Origin: Linnemannia schmuckeri
Lineage: Eukaryota > Mortierellomycota > Mortierellomycetes > Mortierellales > Mortierellaceae
Reading direction: 5' to 3'
Assembly (NCBI GenBank): GCA_029449235.1
Contig: JANATG010000015.1
Coordinates: forward strand, 1 to 64,000
DNA: 64,000 nucleotides
The notes under the pieces are model-generated. The model was not told the origin of the DNA. It saw only the letters and a program-made list of their open reading frames with translations, and did not search any database. How positions within the stretch are numbered: position 1 is the first letter of the stretch; every line of letters starts with the position of its first letter. Shown piece by piece: positions 9,502-17,381 of the stretch. The translations under genes were made by a program, and so were the position numbers.

Positions 9502-11786
9502 TACAGCTCCTGGTCGCTTTGGGAGTCCTGGGTGTTGTCGTCAGTGTTGGTGCCGGCATTGTGGTGGATATGTGGTGTTGCGCTGCCATAGTGCTCAACT
9601 TCTCCATACTCGGCAACCTCCTGTGTATTAAGGGCAGCAAAGTTGTTGTTTGGGCTGTATACTTGCCGAGCAGTGTTTTGAGCTCCTATCATCTGTTGGA
9701 AACGTAAAAAGGACGCCTCTTGTTGTGCAAGTCGTGCTTCGAGTTGCTGAATTTGGGCCTGCAAAGCAGTGTTGGTTGTTGTCAAGGCGTTGTTGGCCTC
9801 CTCGAGGATGTTGATGCGTTGTTGATTGAGCTGATGGTATGGCGTTGGTACGTCAGAAGCGGCCTCCTGTTGATTACGCCCCGGGACTGCCTTGCCTTTA
9901 TGGTCCTGTGGGGTTTTGTGTCTTCTAGTGAGTTCGCTCTCGCCTCGCTCCACCCCATGTTTTGCGTTAACAATTTCACCAGTTGAATGGACGCGTTGGT
10001 TGAGGACACAGTAAGGTGCCGGTCCTGCGGGTGGTGTGTTCGGTCGCCTCTGCACTCCCGAGGTTGTTACTTCCTGCGGGCTATGAGGGGAAGCAGCTGG
10101 AGACTGTGTTGGTGGGAGAGAATCGGGGACGAATTCTTGGGTAGGTGCTTCTGGAAGCTCGATGTCTTCCTTTTCCATTGCCGAGGTTGATGTTGATGTT
10201 CCATGGATGTTGATAGGCTGTGATTCCGTCCCTTTGAGCCACGTTTTGAGCTGGTCGAACCCTGCCTGCAATACGGTACGAATCTCAGCACGCATATTGT
10301 CGCGGATGTTGGCAAGCTCGTCCTTCTGCTGTTGTTTCATTTTGGCCACTTGATCGTCAAAGTACTTTATCCAGTCCATAGGAATGTTTAAAGGGGCACT
10401 TGAAGCGTTTGCAACCGCAGAACGTGCCGCAGAACGTGCCGCAGGTGTGATAGACGTGGCAGCAGCGGGGGTTATGCCTGGAGAAGTATCAACACAAGCC
10501 TGGGGGGTGGGTGTGCCGATGATAATTGGGTTGGATGCGACTGAACCTCGGTTTCTGACCGTACCTGCGACGGACGAGTAACTCTTGGTCGGGGATGTGC
10601 GAGCCGACGACGACAGCTTTTTTGCAGGCGTAGGAGTGCCGGTATTGGGAACCTGGGTGAATGGGCGAGTGCCTGAGGGTTGGGATTGAGTACGGGCCTT
10701 GATAGTGCTGATATTGGAACGGCGTTCGACGGAGGCTGAGATGTTGACCGACTTGACTGGGCACTCATTGACAAAGTGGGCCGGATCTCCACAATGACGG
10801 CAAGTTGGTTGACTACTTGAAACCCAGCATGTTTTGTGGTTGCCAATTTTGACTGGTACCTTTATCGCGGTTTGCTGTTGATCAGCAGTTGCGAACAAAA
10901 TAAATGCCTCGGGTTGACGTTTGTTGCTATAGATGTTACGGGGCATTACAATGGAATGGAATGGGATGGCAGCTGCGTTGGGGTCCTCGGGGTCCGGGTG
11001 TGCAAAGAGACGTGCAATCTCGACGGGATTGATGCCAATAGGCAAGTGAGCAAGCTTCATGGTGAGGAGATTGTTATGATGGACAGGCTGGTTTCCCAAC
11101 CAGGTCACCGTGGCAATGTCGTCTCGCACCTGCATGTATGTTGTGTGTTGGGCTTTAAGCGTCTCGATGGTTGTGGCAGACACATAAATAACCGTAGCAG
11201 TGATCATAGTAGCCTTGGCATTGAATGATGTACGGACTGATTCGATCGCTCCATACTTGCTCAATGCAGCTTCAATCTGGTCAGCTGTTGTGTCGAATGA
11301 GAGGGACATGATTTTGAGCATGCGCCCTTGTTGTGCAGCCTGGGCTTCAGGGGTGTAGATTGCAAAACGAGTGACGTTGCCTGTGTTGTCCTTGCTTCCA
11401 TGCTTGCAAGCAGCTTCCGCTTCGTGCAATGTATAAACCTGGAAGATGAGGAACTTCTCCTGGGCCCCGGTGGCGGAGGGCAGAGTTTCGATGGCAAATG
11501 ATTTGGGCTTGACGGTGGCCACCTTTTTAAGGGTACCGATGGTCCAGTTGGCCATCGCAGTCAGGGAAGCGCCGTCATCAAAGCAAGAGACAGGGAATTG
11601 AAGCCAGTAGGTTGTCTTGGAGCGGGTGACAACCACAAACTCTGGTTCAATCCCAGCCTGGGCAGCAGCGACAGAGTTGTCGAACTCCTGAGTCGAAAGC
11701 TCTGGGGATGCTACTTCAATACCGTCCATGTTCCTTTCCTCGTTAGGATCGGGATGGTACGGCACAGGGCCGTGGTTGTTGGGCAT
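9501..11786 (-). CDS. LINE ORF1: gag-like nucleic-acid-binding protein
   Basis: 761 codons starting at an ATG on the minus strand. A central region contains a CCHC zinc knuckle (CRHCGDPAHFVNEC). Upstream is a region compatible with RRM-like folds, seen in many I/Tad-group ORF1 proteins, though this is not proven here. Downstream are Ser/Thr/Pro-rich stretches. A C-terminal segment (LEEANNALTTTNTALQAQIQ) has coiled-coil character and suggests trimer or oligomer formation. By family knowledge ORF1 proteins coat the LINE RNA. Its TAA stop shares one base with the ORF2 ATG, so both proteins are likely made from one bicistronic RNA. Confidence 0.9.
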   Translation of the reverse strand: MPNNHGPVPYHPDPNEERNMDGIEVASPELSTQEFDNSVAAAQAGIEPEFVVVTRSKTTYWLQFPVSCFDDGASLTAMANWTIGTLKKVATVKPKSFAIETLPSATGAQEKFLIFQVYTLHEAEAACKHGSKDNTGNVTRFAIYTPEAQAAQQGRMLKIMSLSFDTTADQIEAALSKYGAIESVRTSFNAKATMITATVIYVSATTIETLKAQHTTYMQVRDDIATVTWLGNQPVHHNNLLTMKLAHLPIGINPVEIARLFAHPDPEDPNAAAIPFHSIVMPRNIYSNKRQPEAFILFATADQQQTAIKVPVKIGNHKTCWVSSSQPTCRHCGDPAHFVNECPVKSVNISASVERRSNISTIKARTQSQPSGTRPFTQVPNTGTPTPAKKLSSSARTSPTKSYSSVAGTVRNRGSVASNPIIIGTPTPQACVDTSPGITPAAATSITPAARSAARSAVANASSAPLNIPMDWIKYFDDQVAKMKQQQKDELANIRDNMRAEIRTVLQAGFDQLKTWLKGTESQPINIHGTSTSTSAMEKEDIELPEAPTQEFVPDSLPPTQSPAASPHSPQEVTTSGVQRRPNTPPAGPAPYCVLNQRVHSTGEIVNAKHGVERGESELTRRHKTPQDHKGKAVPGRNQQEAASDVPTPYHQLNQQRINILEEANNALTTTNTALQAQIQQLEARLAQQEASFLRFQQMIGAQNTARQVYSPNNNFAALNTQEVAEYGEVEHYGSATPHIHHNAGTNTDDNTQDSQSDQEL

Positions 11787-12102
11787 TGCAAAGAGGATAA
11801 GAATGTTTTTTGAGTTTTTTCAAGAATGGGTGTAGGTATAGAGGACAAAATTTGGTGTATAAAAGCAGAAAATAAAGGAGAATAAGAATTTCTCAAGCAA
11901 CCGGGTTGGAGACTCGAGGAACAGGGGTAAAACTACGAAAAACGGTTTAGAGCTTGTGTCACGCTTGTGGTAGGAAGGAAAGGTTCTACAATTCCAGACA
12001 TATTAAGGGCTCCAAAAATTGGTGGCGTTTCCAAGTTGGTGGCGGATTTAAATATAGTTCATGTATTCAAATTGATTATTAAATATCTAGCACCCATCAG
12101 TT
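11787..12102. other. LINE 5'-UTR and spacer to tRNA-Leu
   Basis: The part next to ORF1 (to about 11960) is taken as the LINE 5'-UTR, which in this class usually carries an internal promoter. No sequence landmark fixes the boundary. The remainder up to the tRNA is AT-rich spacer with no coding signal. Confidence 0.5.
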
Positions 12103-12185
12103 GGAGAGATGGCCGAGTTGGTCTAAGGCGCCGCGTTAAGGCCGCGGTCTATTCGTAGGCGTGGGTTCAAATCCCACTCTCTTCA
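12103..12185 (+). tRNA. tRNA-Leu (TAA anticodon)
   Basis: 83 nt fold into a full cloverleaf. The acceptor GGAGAGA pairs with TCTCTTC and the discriminator is A. The T-arm is GTGGG/CCCAC with loop TTCAAAT. The anticodon stem CCGCG/CGCGG displays TTAAGG around TAA, and the long variable arm is typical of leucine tRNAs. There is no intron. A TTTT terminator follows at about 12190. An identical gene lies on the other strand at 17099-17181. Confidence 0.95.
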
Positions 12186-12306
12186 CTAAATCTTTTGCCT
12201 TTGGAGCTCTTTTTTCCTCGAAAGGTTTATTCGGGTTCTCGCACTTCTTTTTTGTTTGTTTTTTTTCTCTCTCTCGTCATTCACTTACCCTTAGCGACTA
12301 TATACC

Positions 12307-13685
12307 ATGAAACCCAGGTGCTGCTCAATCCTTCTGCTCAAGGAACCCCCCACTCTCACGCCCACATCTCTTCTTCTTTTTCAACAACCCTCACTAGACA
12401 CACCTCCTTCCCATGCAACCGACCCTTACTCCGATGCTTTGTACGAAGCATTCCGTCGACATCAACCTGATGTCGTTCCCAAGGTTGAGTACCTGGCACC
12501 CATGACAACAGTCTTTCCCAAGACGACTCTGTTATCCCAAGCAATCATGGCCGGGTATCCTCCTGGTCATTCACAGAGCAAGAGGAGCTCCGAGTTTGGC
12601 AACTTGTGGGCCTTCGCTGTCACATCCCAGAACGCTGTTATTGCAGTTGAGGTTGCTCTCCAGCACCAGCCCGATGCAGGCACGAGAATTAATCTGTTTC
12701 TCCTAAATTTTAATCTTATCACTTTCCTTCGGCATCGACACGACTAGGAAGAGGGCCGAATGAATCTGACTTTTTTGAATTTTCTTGTTGAAATTAATGT
12801 TCTTTAGCTATTCGTGAGGCCTGGCTGCAGATTCCGATCTACTGTCTGACAGGGGCTACACTTGCAAGTGTCAAGAAGGTTGGGTTCAAGACCATCAATC
12901 CATCGGATACCTCTAACGCTTCATCTGACCCTGACCCTCCCTCACCTGAACCATCGTTCGACAACGCCGCTCAGCTGGTTGACTTTCTGATCTCCTTTAA
13001 ATGGCCCATCTCTGTCACCCCCGCCAGCAGCGCAGTGCAAGGCAACAACTATTCTACGCGACACGAGACTGTTACAATGAGTGATGATGTCGAGGAGAGT
13101 GCCAATCAGCCTTCTTCCATTGATTCTACTTCTTCCTCTCCTGAGCTGTGGTTTTTAACAGGCGAGACGCGGATGAAAACCCTTGCCGAGAAGTTATCCG
13201 CTCATCAACGAGCATTTCGAGAAGTGGTTGTCTACGAGACAGGGGCACGGCCTGGCTTTGAAGAGGAGTTGTCTCGATGGTTCGCCGATACACTAGATTT
13301 CCACGCTGAAAAAGACATTGCAGGCCACGGTGTAACAGTGAGAAGAGATGAAGAAACGCGGATCACAACGACAACCAAAGTAGACAAACCAACTGACCTT
13401 TGGTTAGTTGGGTTTAGCCCTAAAGGTGTCGATCTGACAGTTCCGGTGATGAAAAAGTCGCTCGAGTCGTGCTTGTCATCCGGCTCCTCCTCTTCAGTAC
13501 CAGTACAGATTTATTGGGGTTCAATTGGGCCGACAACCGCTACTCGCATTCAGGAACACCTCCTCACAACTACCAACGTATCCAAATCGGGAGCAAGGGC
13601 TACTTTTTCCTCGACCATTGCTGTGGCCAAGGCACCCAAACCCGCAGCTTTGGCAGAGGCAATAGCAGCGTATCCTTCAGCATAA
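12307..13685 (+). CDS. HEM4: Uroporphyrinogen-III synthase
   Basis: Two exons, 12307-12679 and 12808-13685, give 416 aa. The product closes and rearranges hydroxymethylbilane to uroporphyrinogen III, the fourth step of heme synthesis, in the cytosol. The N-terminal part shows ILLLKEP and a DPYSDALYEAF segment followed by AFAVTSQNAV. The C-terminal part shows DLWLVGFSPKGVDL, IYWGSIGPTTATRI and AKAPKPAALAEAI, the characteristic spaced motifs of this otherwise variable family. The only splice pair that keeps the frame is GC-AG (CAG|GCACGA ... TTTAG|CTATTC), joining ..QPDA to AIREAW.. An acidic/Ser-rich insert lies near residues 170-260. The gene is isolated between a tRNA-Leu and a repeat block. 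Confidence 0.85.
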
Positions 13686-13740
13686 GCTCATCAAAATAAA
13701 TACCTCTTTCTGCAAATAAAAGAGAAAGCTTAAAAGATAG

Positions 13741-13762
13741 GATTAATCTACTTGACAACCCG
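13741..13762. mobile_element. Solitary Mutator-like terminal repeat remnant
   Basis: GATTAATCTACTTGACAACC matches the outer end of the terminal inverted repeats of the elements at 56234 and 57217. No partner repeat is visible downstream, so it is probably a relic or a chance short match. Confidence 0.4.
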
Positions 13763-13977
13763 CTGGCTTCTTGTGCTCAGTCGATGTAAAGCGAATCTGG
13801 TCTTCATTTATGCAAGACTTCACATCCAATTTACATAGATTTTTGTTAACTTGAGTCCATATAGAAACAATCCCGACTTTTGAAGGCTAACTGTTTAACA
13901 TTTCCTTATGCTATTCCATCGCTCTTCGTGAAGCTTTTCTGTCACCCTCTCCATGCAAAACTCCTCTTTTATCACTG

Positions 13978-14450
13978 GACATATCTATTTGTTGCCCATA
14001 GTAAAGTCTATTCGTTGCCCCTCTCCCAGTTGCCATCGGAGATTGAATACTCTTAAACGTTGCCAAAAAGCGTCAATCTGTTGCCCACCCTGCAAAATTA
14101 TTTGTTGCCCTTGACATAGTTGCCTCATGTATTGAGCTGCATTTCCATGAGCCGCGTATTTTCTTTGTTCCCTTTCTCGTTCTCTTTCTTCACCTGTATC
14201 ATTACTGACATGGTTGCCTCATGTATCAAGCCGTATACCTATGAGGTTCCTGATGCACATGCATGACACAAGTAGCAAGAGCTCAATTCTCTACAGATAG
14301 ATGATGCCGCAGCGCAGGTGGGAAAGAGAGATAGGGCAACATATAGCGACAGAGTCATGGACAACGTTTAAGATTTTGGGGTGGATACCGGATTAGAGCA
14401 AAATTGTGGGCAATGAATATACTTTACTATGGGCAACAAATAAGGAGCCA
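13978..14450. mobile_element. Inverted-repeat (MITE-like) element rich in GTTGCCC motifs
   Basis: ATTTGTTGCCCATAGTAAAG near 13988 recurs as its reverse complement near 14420-14441. Both arms continue with further TTGCCC/GGGCAA motifs and a shared TCTTAAACGTTG / CAACGTTTAAGA pair. There is no coding capacity. The outer ends and any target duplication could not be fixed. Confidence 0.6.
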
Positions 14451-14488
14451 AAAAGGGGCGGGCAACGAAAAAAAAACGTCCCGCACCG

Positions 14489-15221
14489 GAATAAGATAAT
14501 ATGACAGCAGATGTCAGAATAGTATTTTATGAGATAATCTGACATTGATATCAAAATAACGTTTTTCTAGCTGATCTGACATGTGCTGTCAAATTACCAT
14601 TTTCAAGAAAAGTTGTTTTGACATGCCATCAATGTCTGATTATCTGGATATTCTGACATGTAATACTCATATGAAAGGAAATAAACACCATCCATTTCAG
14701 CACATCAAATGTCGAGTCTTAGGGTGGGTGGATCCTTGGAGAGTGTCAAGTGAGTTCAAGTGCTTATTTTTGTCCAAGAGTCCGATTGGCCCTGGGTATC
14801 CGTTTCATTTCGCCATTTCGCTTCGCAACTCTGAATAGGACGTTTCGTTTTACCTCTTCTAGTAGTTTTTTTCAAGGCCATTTCATTTCGCAACTCTGAA
14901 TAGAACGTTTTGTTTTACCACTTTTAGTAGAACTTTTCGCGGCCATTTCGACCTTCATAAATAAAAACGAAATGAAAGGGGTTTGTTGTATGTGAACACA
15001 GCAGTTAATCTGACTATAACAAAAGATATTCTGATATGTTTCCAAAATTATGATGTCAAAATATCTTTGGCGGGCTGATAATCTGACATTTGTTGCTGTC
15101 AGATTAGCTTCCGTCAGGCAAGAATAATCTAACAATGGATGTCAGAATATTTGGCTAATCTAACTATTGTATCAGAATAATTAAACTGGCATTATAGTCA
15201 GAATATCTTCTTCCCTCCCGC
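14489..15221. mobile_element. T1 element, copy 1 (non-autonomous terminal-inverted-repeat element)
   Basis: About 730 bp with imperfect terminal inverted repeats: GGAATAAGATAATATGAC at the left, and GGAAGAAGATATTCTGAC as the reverse complement of the right. Many ATGTCAGA / TCTGACAT motifs fill the subterminal regions. It is flanked by CCCGCACC (14481 and 15222), an 8-9 bp target duplication. No protein of its own was seen. A copy that is almost base-for-base identical lies at 56219-59096, interrupted by two insertions. The short target duplication and subterminal repeats fit Mutator-like or hAT-like non-autonomous elements. Confidence 0.75.
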
Positions 15222-15259
15222 ACCGGGTACACCTCTCTCCAAACTTCTCACTCTAAGCT

Positions 15260-15690
15260 TAAAAAAAATCTCTCTTCTCTCTTCTCTCTTCTCTCTTCTC
15301 TCTCTAAGCTTAAAAAAAACTTGGCGTGTTCTGCTTAGGGGCTAACTCGGAAATGTAACGGTCAACTCGGGAATTGAATCCAGACACTTACTCTGCGCAG
15401 GATACCTGTAATATTTTGTTTTAGTTAAGGGTAACAGTATTCACCATTTCAGCCCTTTTTTGTGTTTTTTGTCTTCCGTTGAGGCTGTGAGAAGTCTTCC
15501 GTTGAGGCTGTGAGGAGCCTTCCGTTACAGCCATGAAGAGCAGCGGCAATTGTTGCATAGAGCTAGGTTGTAGACCGGATCACGATTGATGAATGGCGCT
15601 TGAAAGAGTTTGGTATGTAGTCTCCTTTCACTCCCAAATGCCTCCCTTGGGCTTTTTATTACTATGGAAAAAAAATTGCGTACAAAAAAA
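15260..15690 (+). mobile_element. SINE-like unit with a LINE-derived 3' tail
   Basis: The last 150 bp (15540-15690) match the sense 3'-UTR of the resident LINE: GCGGCAATTGTTGC, GAAAGAGTTTGGTATGTAG, GGGCTTTT, then GCGTAC plus A8. The upstream 270 bp are unrelated to the LINE ORFs and recur, inverted, near 62280-62530. A non-coding head joined to a LINE tail is the usual form of a SINE mobilised by its partner LINE. No clear pol III A/B boxes could be confirmed, so the head's origin is open. Confidence 0.55.
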
Positions 15691-16136
15691 ATCTAGGCGA
15701 GCTAGCTGTGTAAGTGCTTATTTTTTCATTCGTTTTCATACTTTGATGATCGTGTCAGAGCACAAACGGCTGGCCGGGGGGTTTTTTTTTTTTTTTTTTC
15801 ATCCGAGTGCACAGACTACACATCGGCCTATTTTTTTCTTTCTTTTCTTTCTTTCTTTCTTTTTTTGATTTCTTTTCTTTTTCTTCTTCACTTTCTTTCC
15901 CGTTCTTCAATGTTCATGCTTTTTTTTTTTTTTTTTTTTTGGCTTCCGGGTGCTCTATCACACAATGGTGTCGTGGATCGAAGTCGGATATCGGGAGCGG
16001 ATTATATCAGGGTTTGGTCTGATGAGCAGAATGGTGTGAAAAGATTGCGGATGGGAGTGGGAAGGGAATGATAATGAAAGGTGTATATCGAGAAGAATCC
16101 GTAACAAACTACATCTATTGTCTTTCATAATAAATG

Positions 16137-16176
16137 AGAATAGTAGCGTCGGTGCTAGCCACCGACGCCACTATTC
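16137..16176. repeat. Long hairpin in composite repeat
   Basis: GAATAGT-GCGTCGG pairs with CACCGACGC-ACTATTC around GCTAGC, giving a near-perfect stem of about 16 bp. The second composite copy keeps the same hairpin near 60056-60092 despite base changes, several of them compensatory. Confidence 0.75.
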
Positions 16177-16457
16177 TTCCTTTGACGCGTCAGTCTGTGT
16201 TGTCTGCGACAAAAGGCTTCTTTTTTCTTTTCTTTTTGTTTCTTTTTTGTACTTGGAGCTCATACTTTCCTGTTGCGAGTACACTATCCACACATTGAGT
16301 TCTTTTTTCTTTTCTTTTCTTTTCGATTCTTTTTCGTTCCTTGACTAACTTTTTTTTTTCTTTCATCCGAGTATATTGCCACATAATAGGTTTATTTTTC
16401 CCTTCTTTTTTGCTCTTGGTGTGTATGTCCGACTACAAGCACCAAAGAGTTGAATAT

Positions 16458-16540
16458 CTGTAGGCTTGGCTCCACTTCCCTCGAGAAGCGAGCATGAAGC
16501 TTGCCTCATGCCCTTCTCCTGGGGGGTGGAGTCGAGCCTA
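16458..16540. repeat. Second long hairpin in composite repeat
   Basis: AGGCTTGGCTCCACTTCCC pairs with a downstream GGGGGGTGGAGTCGAGCCT arm, with an inner GAGAAG/CTTCTC step. It recurs inverted near 59610-59690 in composite copy 2. Confidence 0.7.
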
Positions 16541-17098
16541 ACGTAACTGTAGAAAAATGCGCCACAAAAAAAAAACGAAAGGAAAAGAATGAGGAAAAGA
16601 ATGAGAAAATGAATAGTCTCCCTTTCGGCTCACTTTACATAGACAGGGATCGAATCCTCCTTCGCGCAGCGAAGGTCCTCACAAAGTGAGATCTATTGGA
16701 CCAATTAAGCAAGTGAACAACAGACGCGGTCGTAAAATTCCAAAAAGGAGCCTTGCTCTCCTTTCGTCTTACAGTGTACCAAGCTACTTACAACAAAAAA
16801 AAAAAAAGCACCGAGCTTCTCGCAATGCTGTCGTAGCCTGTTCAAATCTCATAATGTGGTCGTAGCCTGCTCAAACCTGGATGATCAATGGGGAAGTTGC
16901 ATGCCCTGGTGCTGTGAAAACACTTGACCCTCTTACACATATCACTCACTGGTGCCTTGGGATCTTTTAGGGGTTTTCAGGGTTTTTTAATAACTCAGAA
17001 CCCGTTTCTGAGCCACTAAAAAAAAGAAGAGGCGCTCCCGGGGCTTCGCACCGGGTACACCTCTAGTCTGAAATGGAAAAGAAAAATAAAAGATAAAG

Positions 17099-17181
17099 TG
17101 AAGAGAGTGGGATTTGAACCCACGCCTACGAATAGACCGCGGCCTTAACGCGGCGCCTTAGACCAACTCGGCCATCTCTCC
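17099..17181 (-). tRNA. tRNA-Leu (TAA anticodon)
   Basis: Identical over 83 nt to the plus-strand gene at 12103-12185, with a complete cloverleaf and long variable arm. A TTTT terminator follows in the minus sense. The composite repeat starts 32 bp beyond its 3' end. Confidence 0.95.
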
Positions 17182-17381
17182 TACCGATGAGGAAGGACTT
17201 TAAAAATAATTATTATGAATCTCAAAAACATATTCAGAAATGAGATGACGTCACAATTTTTTTTTAACCCACATTCGGCGTACGAAAAAAAAAAAAGCGC
17301 CTACATTCACATTTGTTCCCTTTCCCCTTGCACCTTTCACTACCCATCCTCAAGGAACATCCTCCTGTCAACCATACCACC

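Larger units (their letters stand above)
1870..11960 (-). mobile_element. Full-length non-LTR retrotransposon (LINE, Tad/I-like), copy B
   Basis: On the minus strand this shows, in order, a 5'-UTR (about 11960-11787), ORF1 (gag-like with a CCHC knuckle), ORF2 (endonuclease, reverse transcriptase, RNase H), a 3'-UTR (2058-1888) and a poly(A) tail seen as T18 at 1887-1870. Both ORFs are open, so the element may be recent or still active. The 5' boundary is approximate, because I found no target-site duplication matching the 3' flank. It lies tail-to-head against copy A, and its 5' end is about 140 bp from a tRNA-Leu gene. The EEP-RT-RNase H order and the zinc-knuckle ORF1 fit the Tad/I group of fungal LINEs. 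The clade assignment is inference. Confidence 0.92.
15232..17066. mobile_element. Composite tRNA-associated repeat, copy 1
   Basis: About 1.8 kb shared, in inverted orientation and with moderate divergence, with 59097-62530. From left to right it holds a TCTCT-rich segment, a SINE-like part ending in a LINE-type 3'-UTR and A-tail (to about 15690), two long T runs, a hairpin at about 16137-16176, a second long hairpin at about 16458-16540, and a tRNA-like stretch at about 16610-16710. The right edge lies 32 bp past the 3' end of the minus-strand tRNA-Leu. GCACCGGGTACACCTCT occurs at both edges (15224 and 17048). There are no significant ORFs. Confidence 0.7.

Noticed and set aside
14872..15135. 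87-codon minus-strand frame repeated identically at 58757-59020
   Set aside because: Identity follows from the near-identical T1 copies. There is no domain and the composition reflects the AT-rich element.
15224..17064. GCACCGGGTACACCTCT repeats as a target-site duplication of the composite
   Set aside because: A related sequence also occurs at the edge of composite copy 2, so it may belong to the element. Undecided, not claimed.
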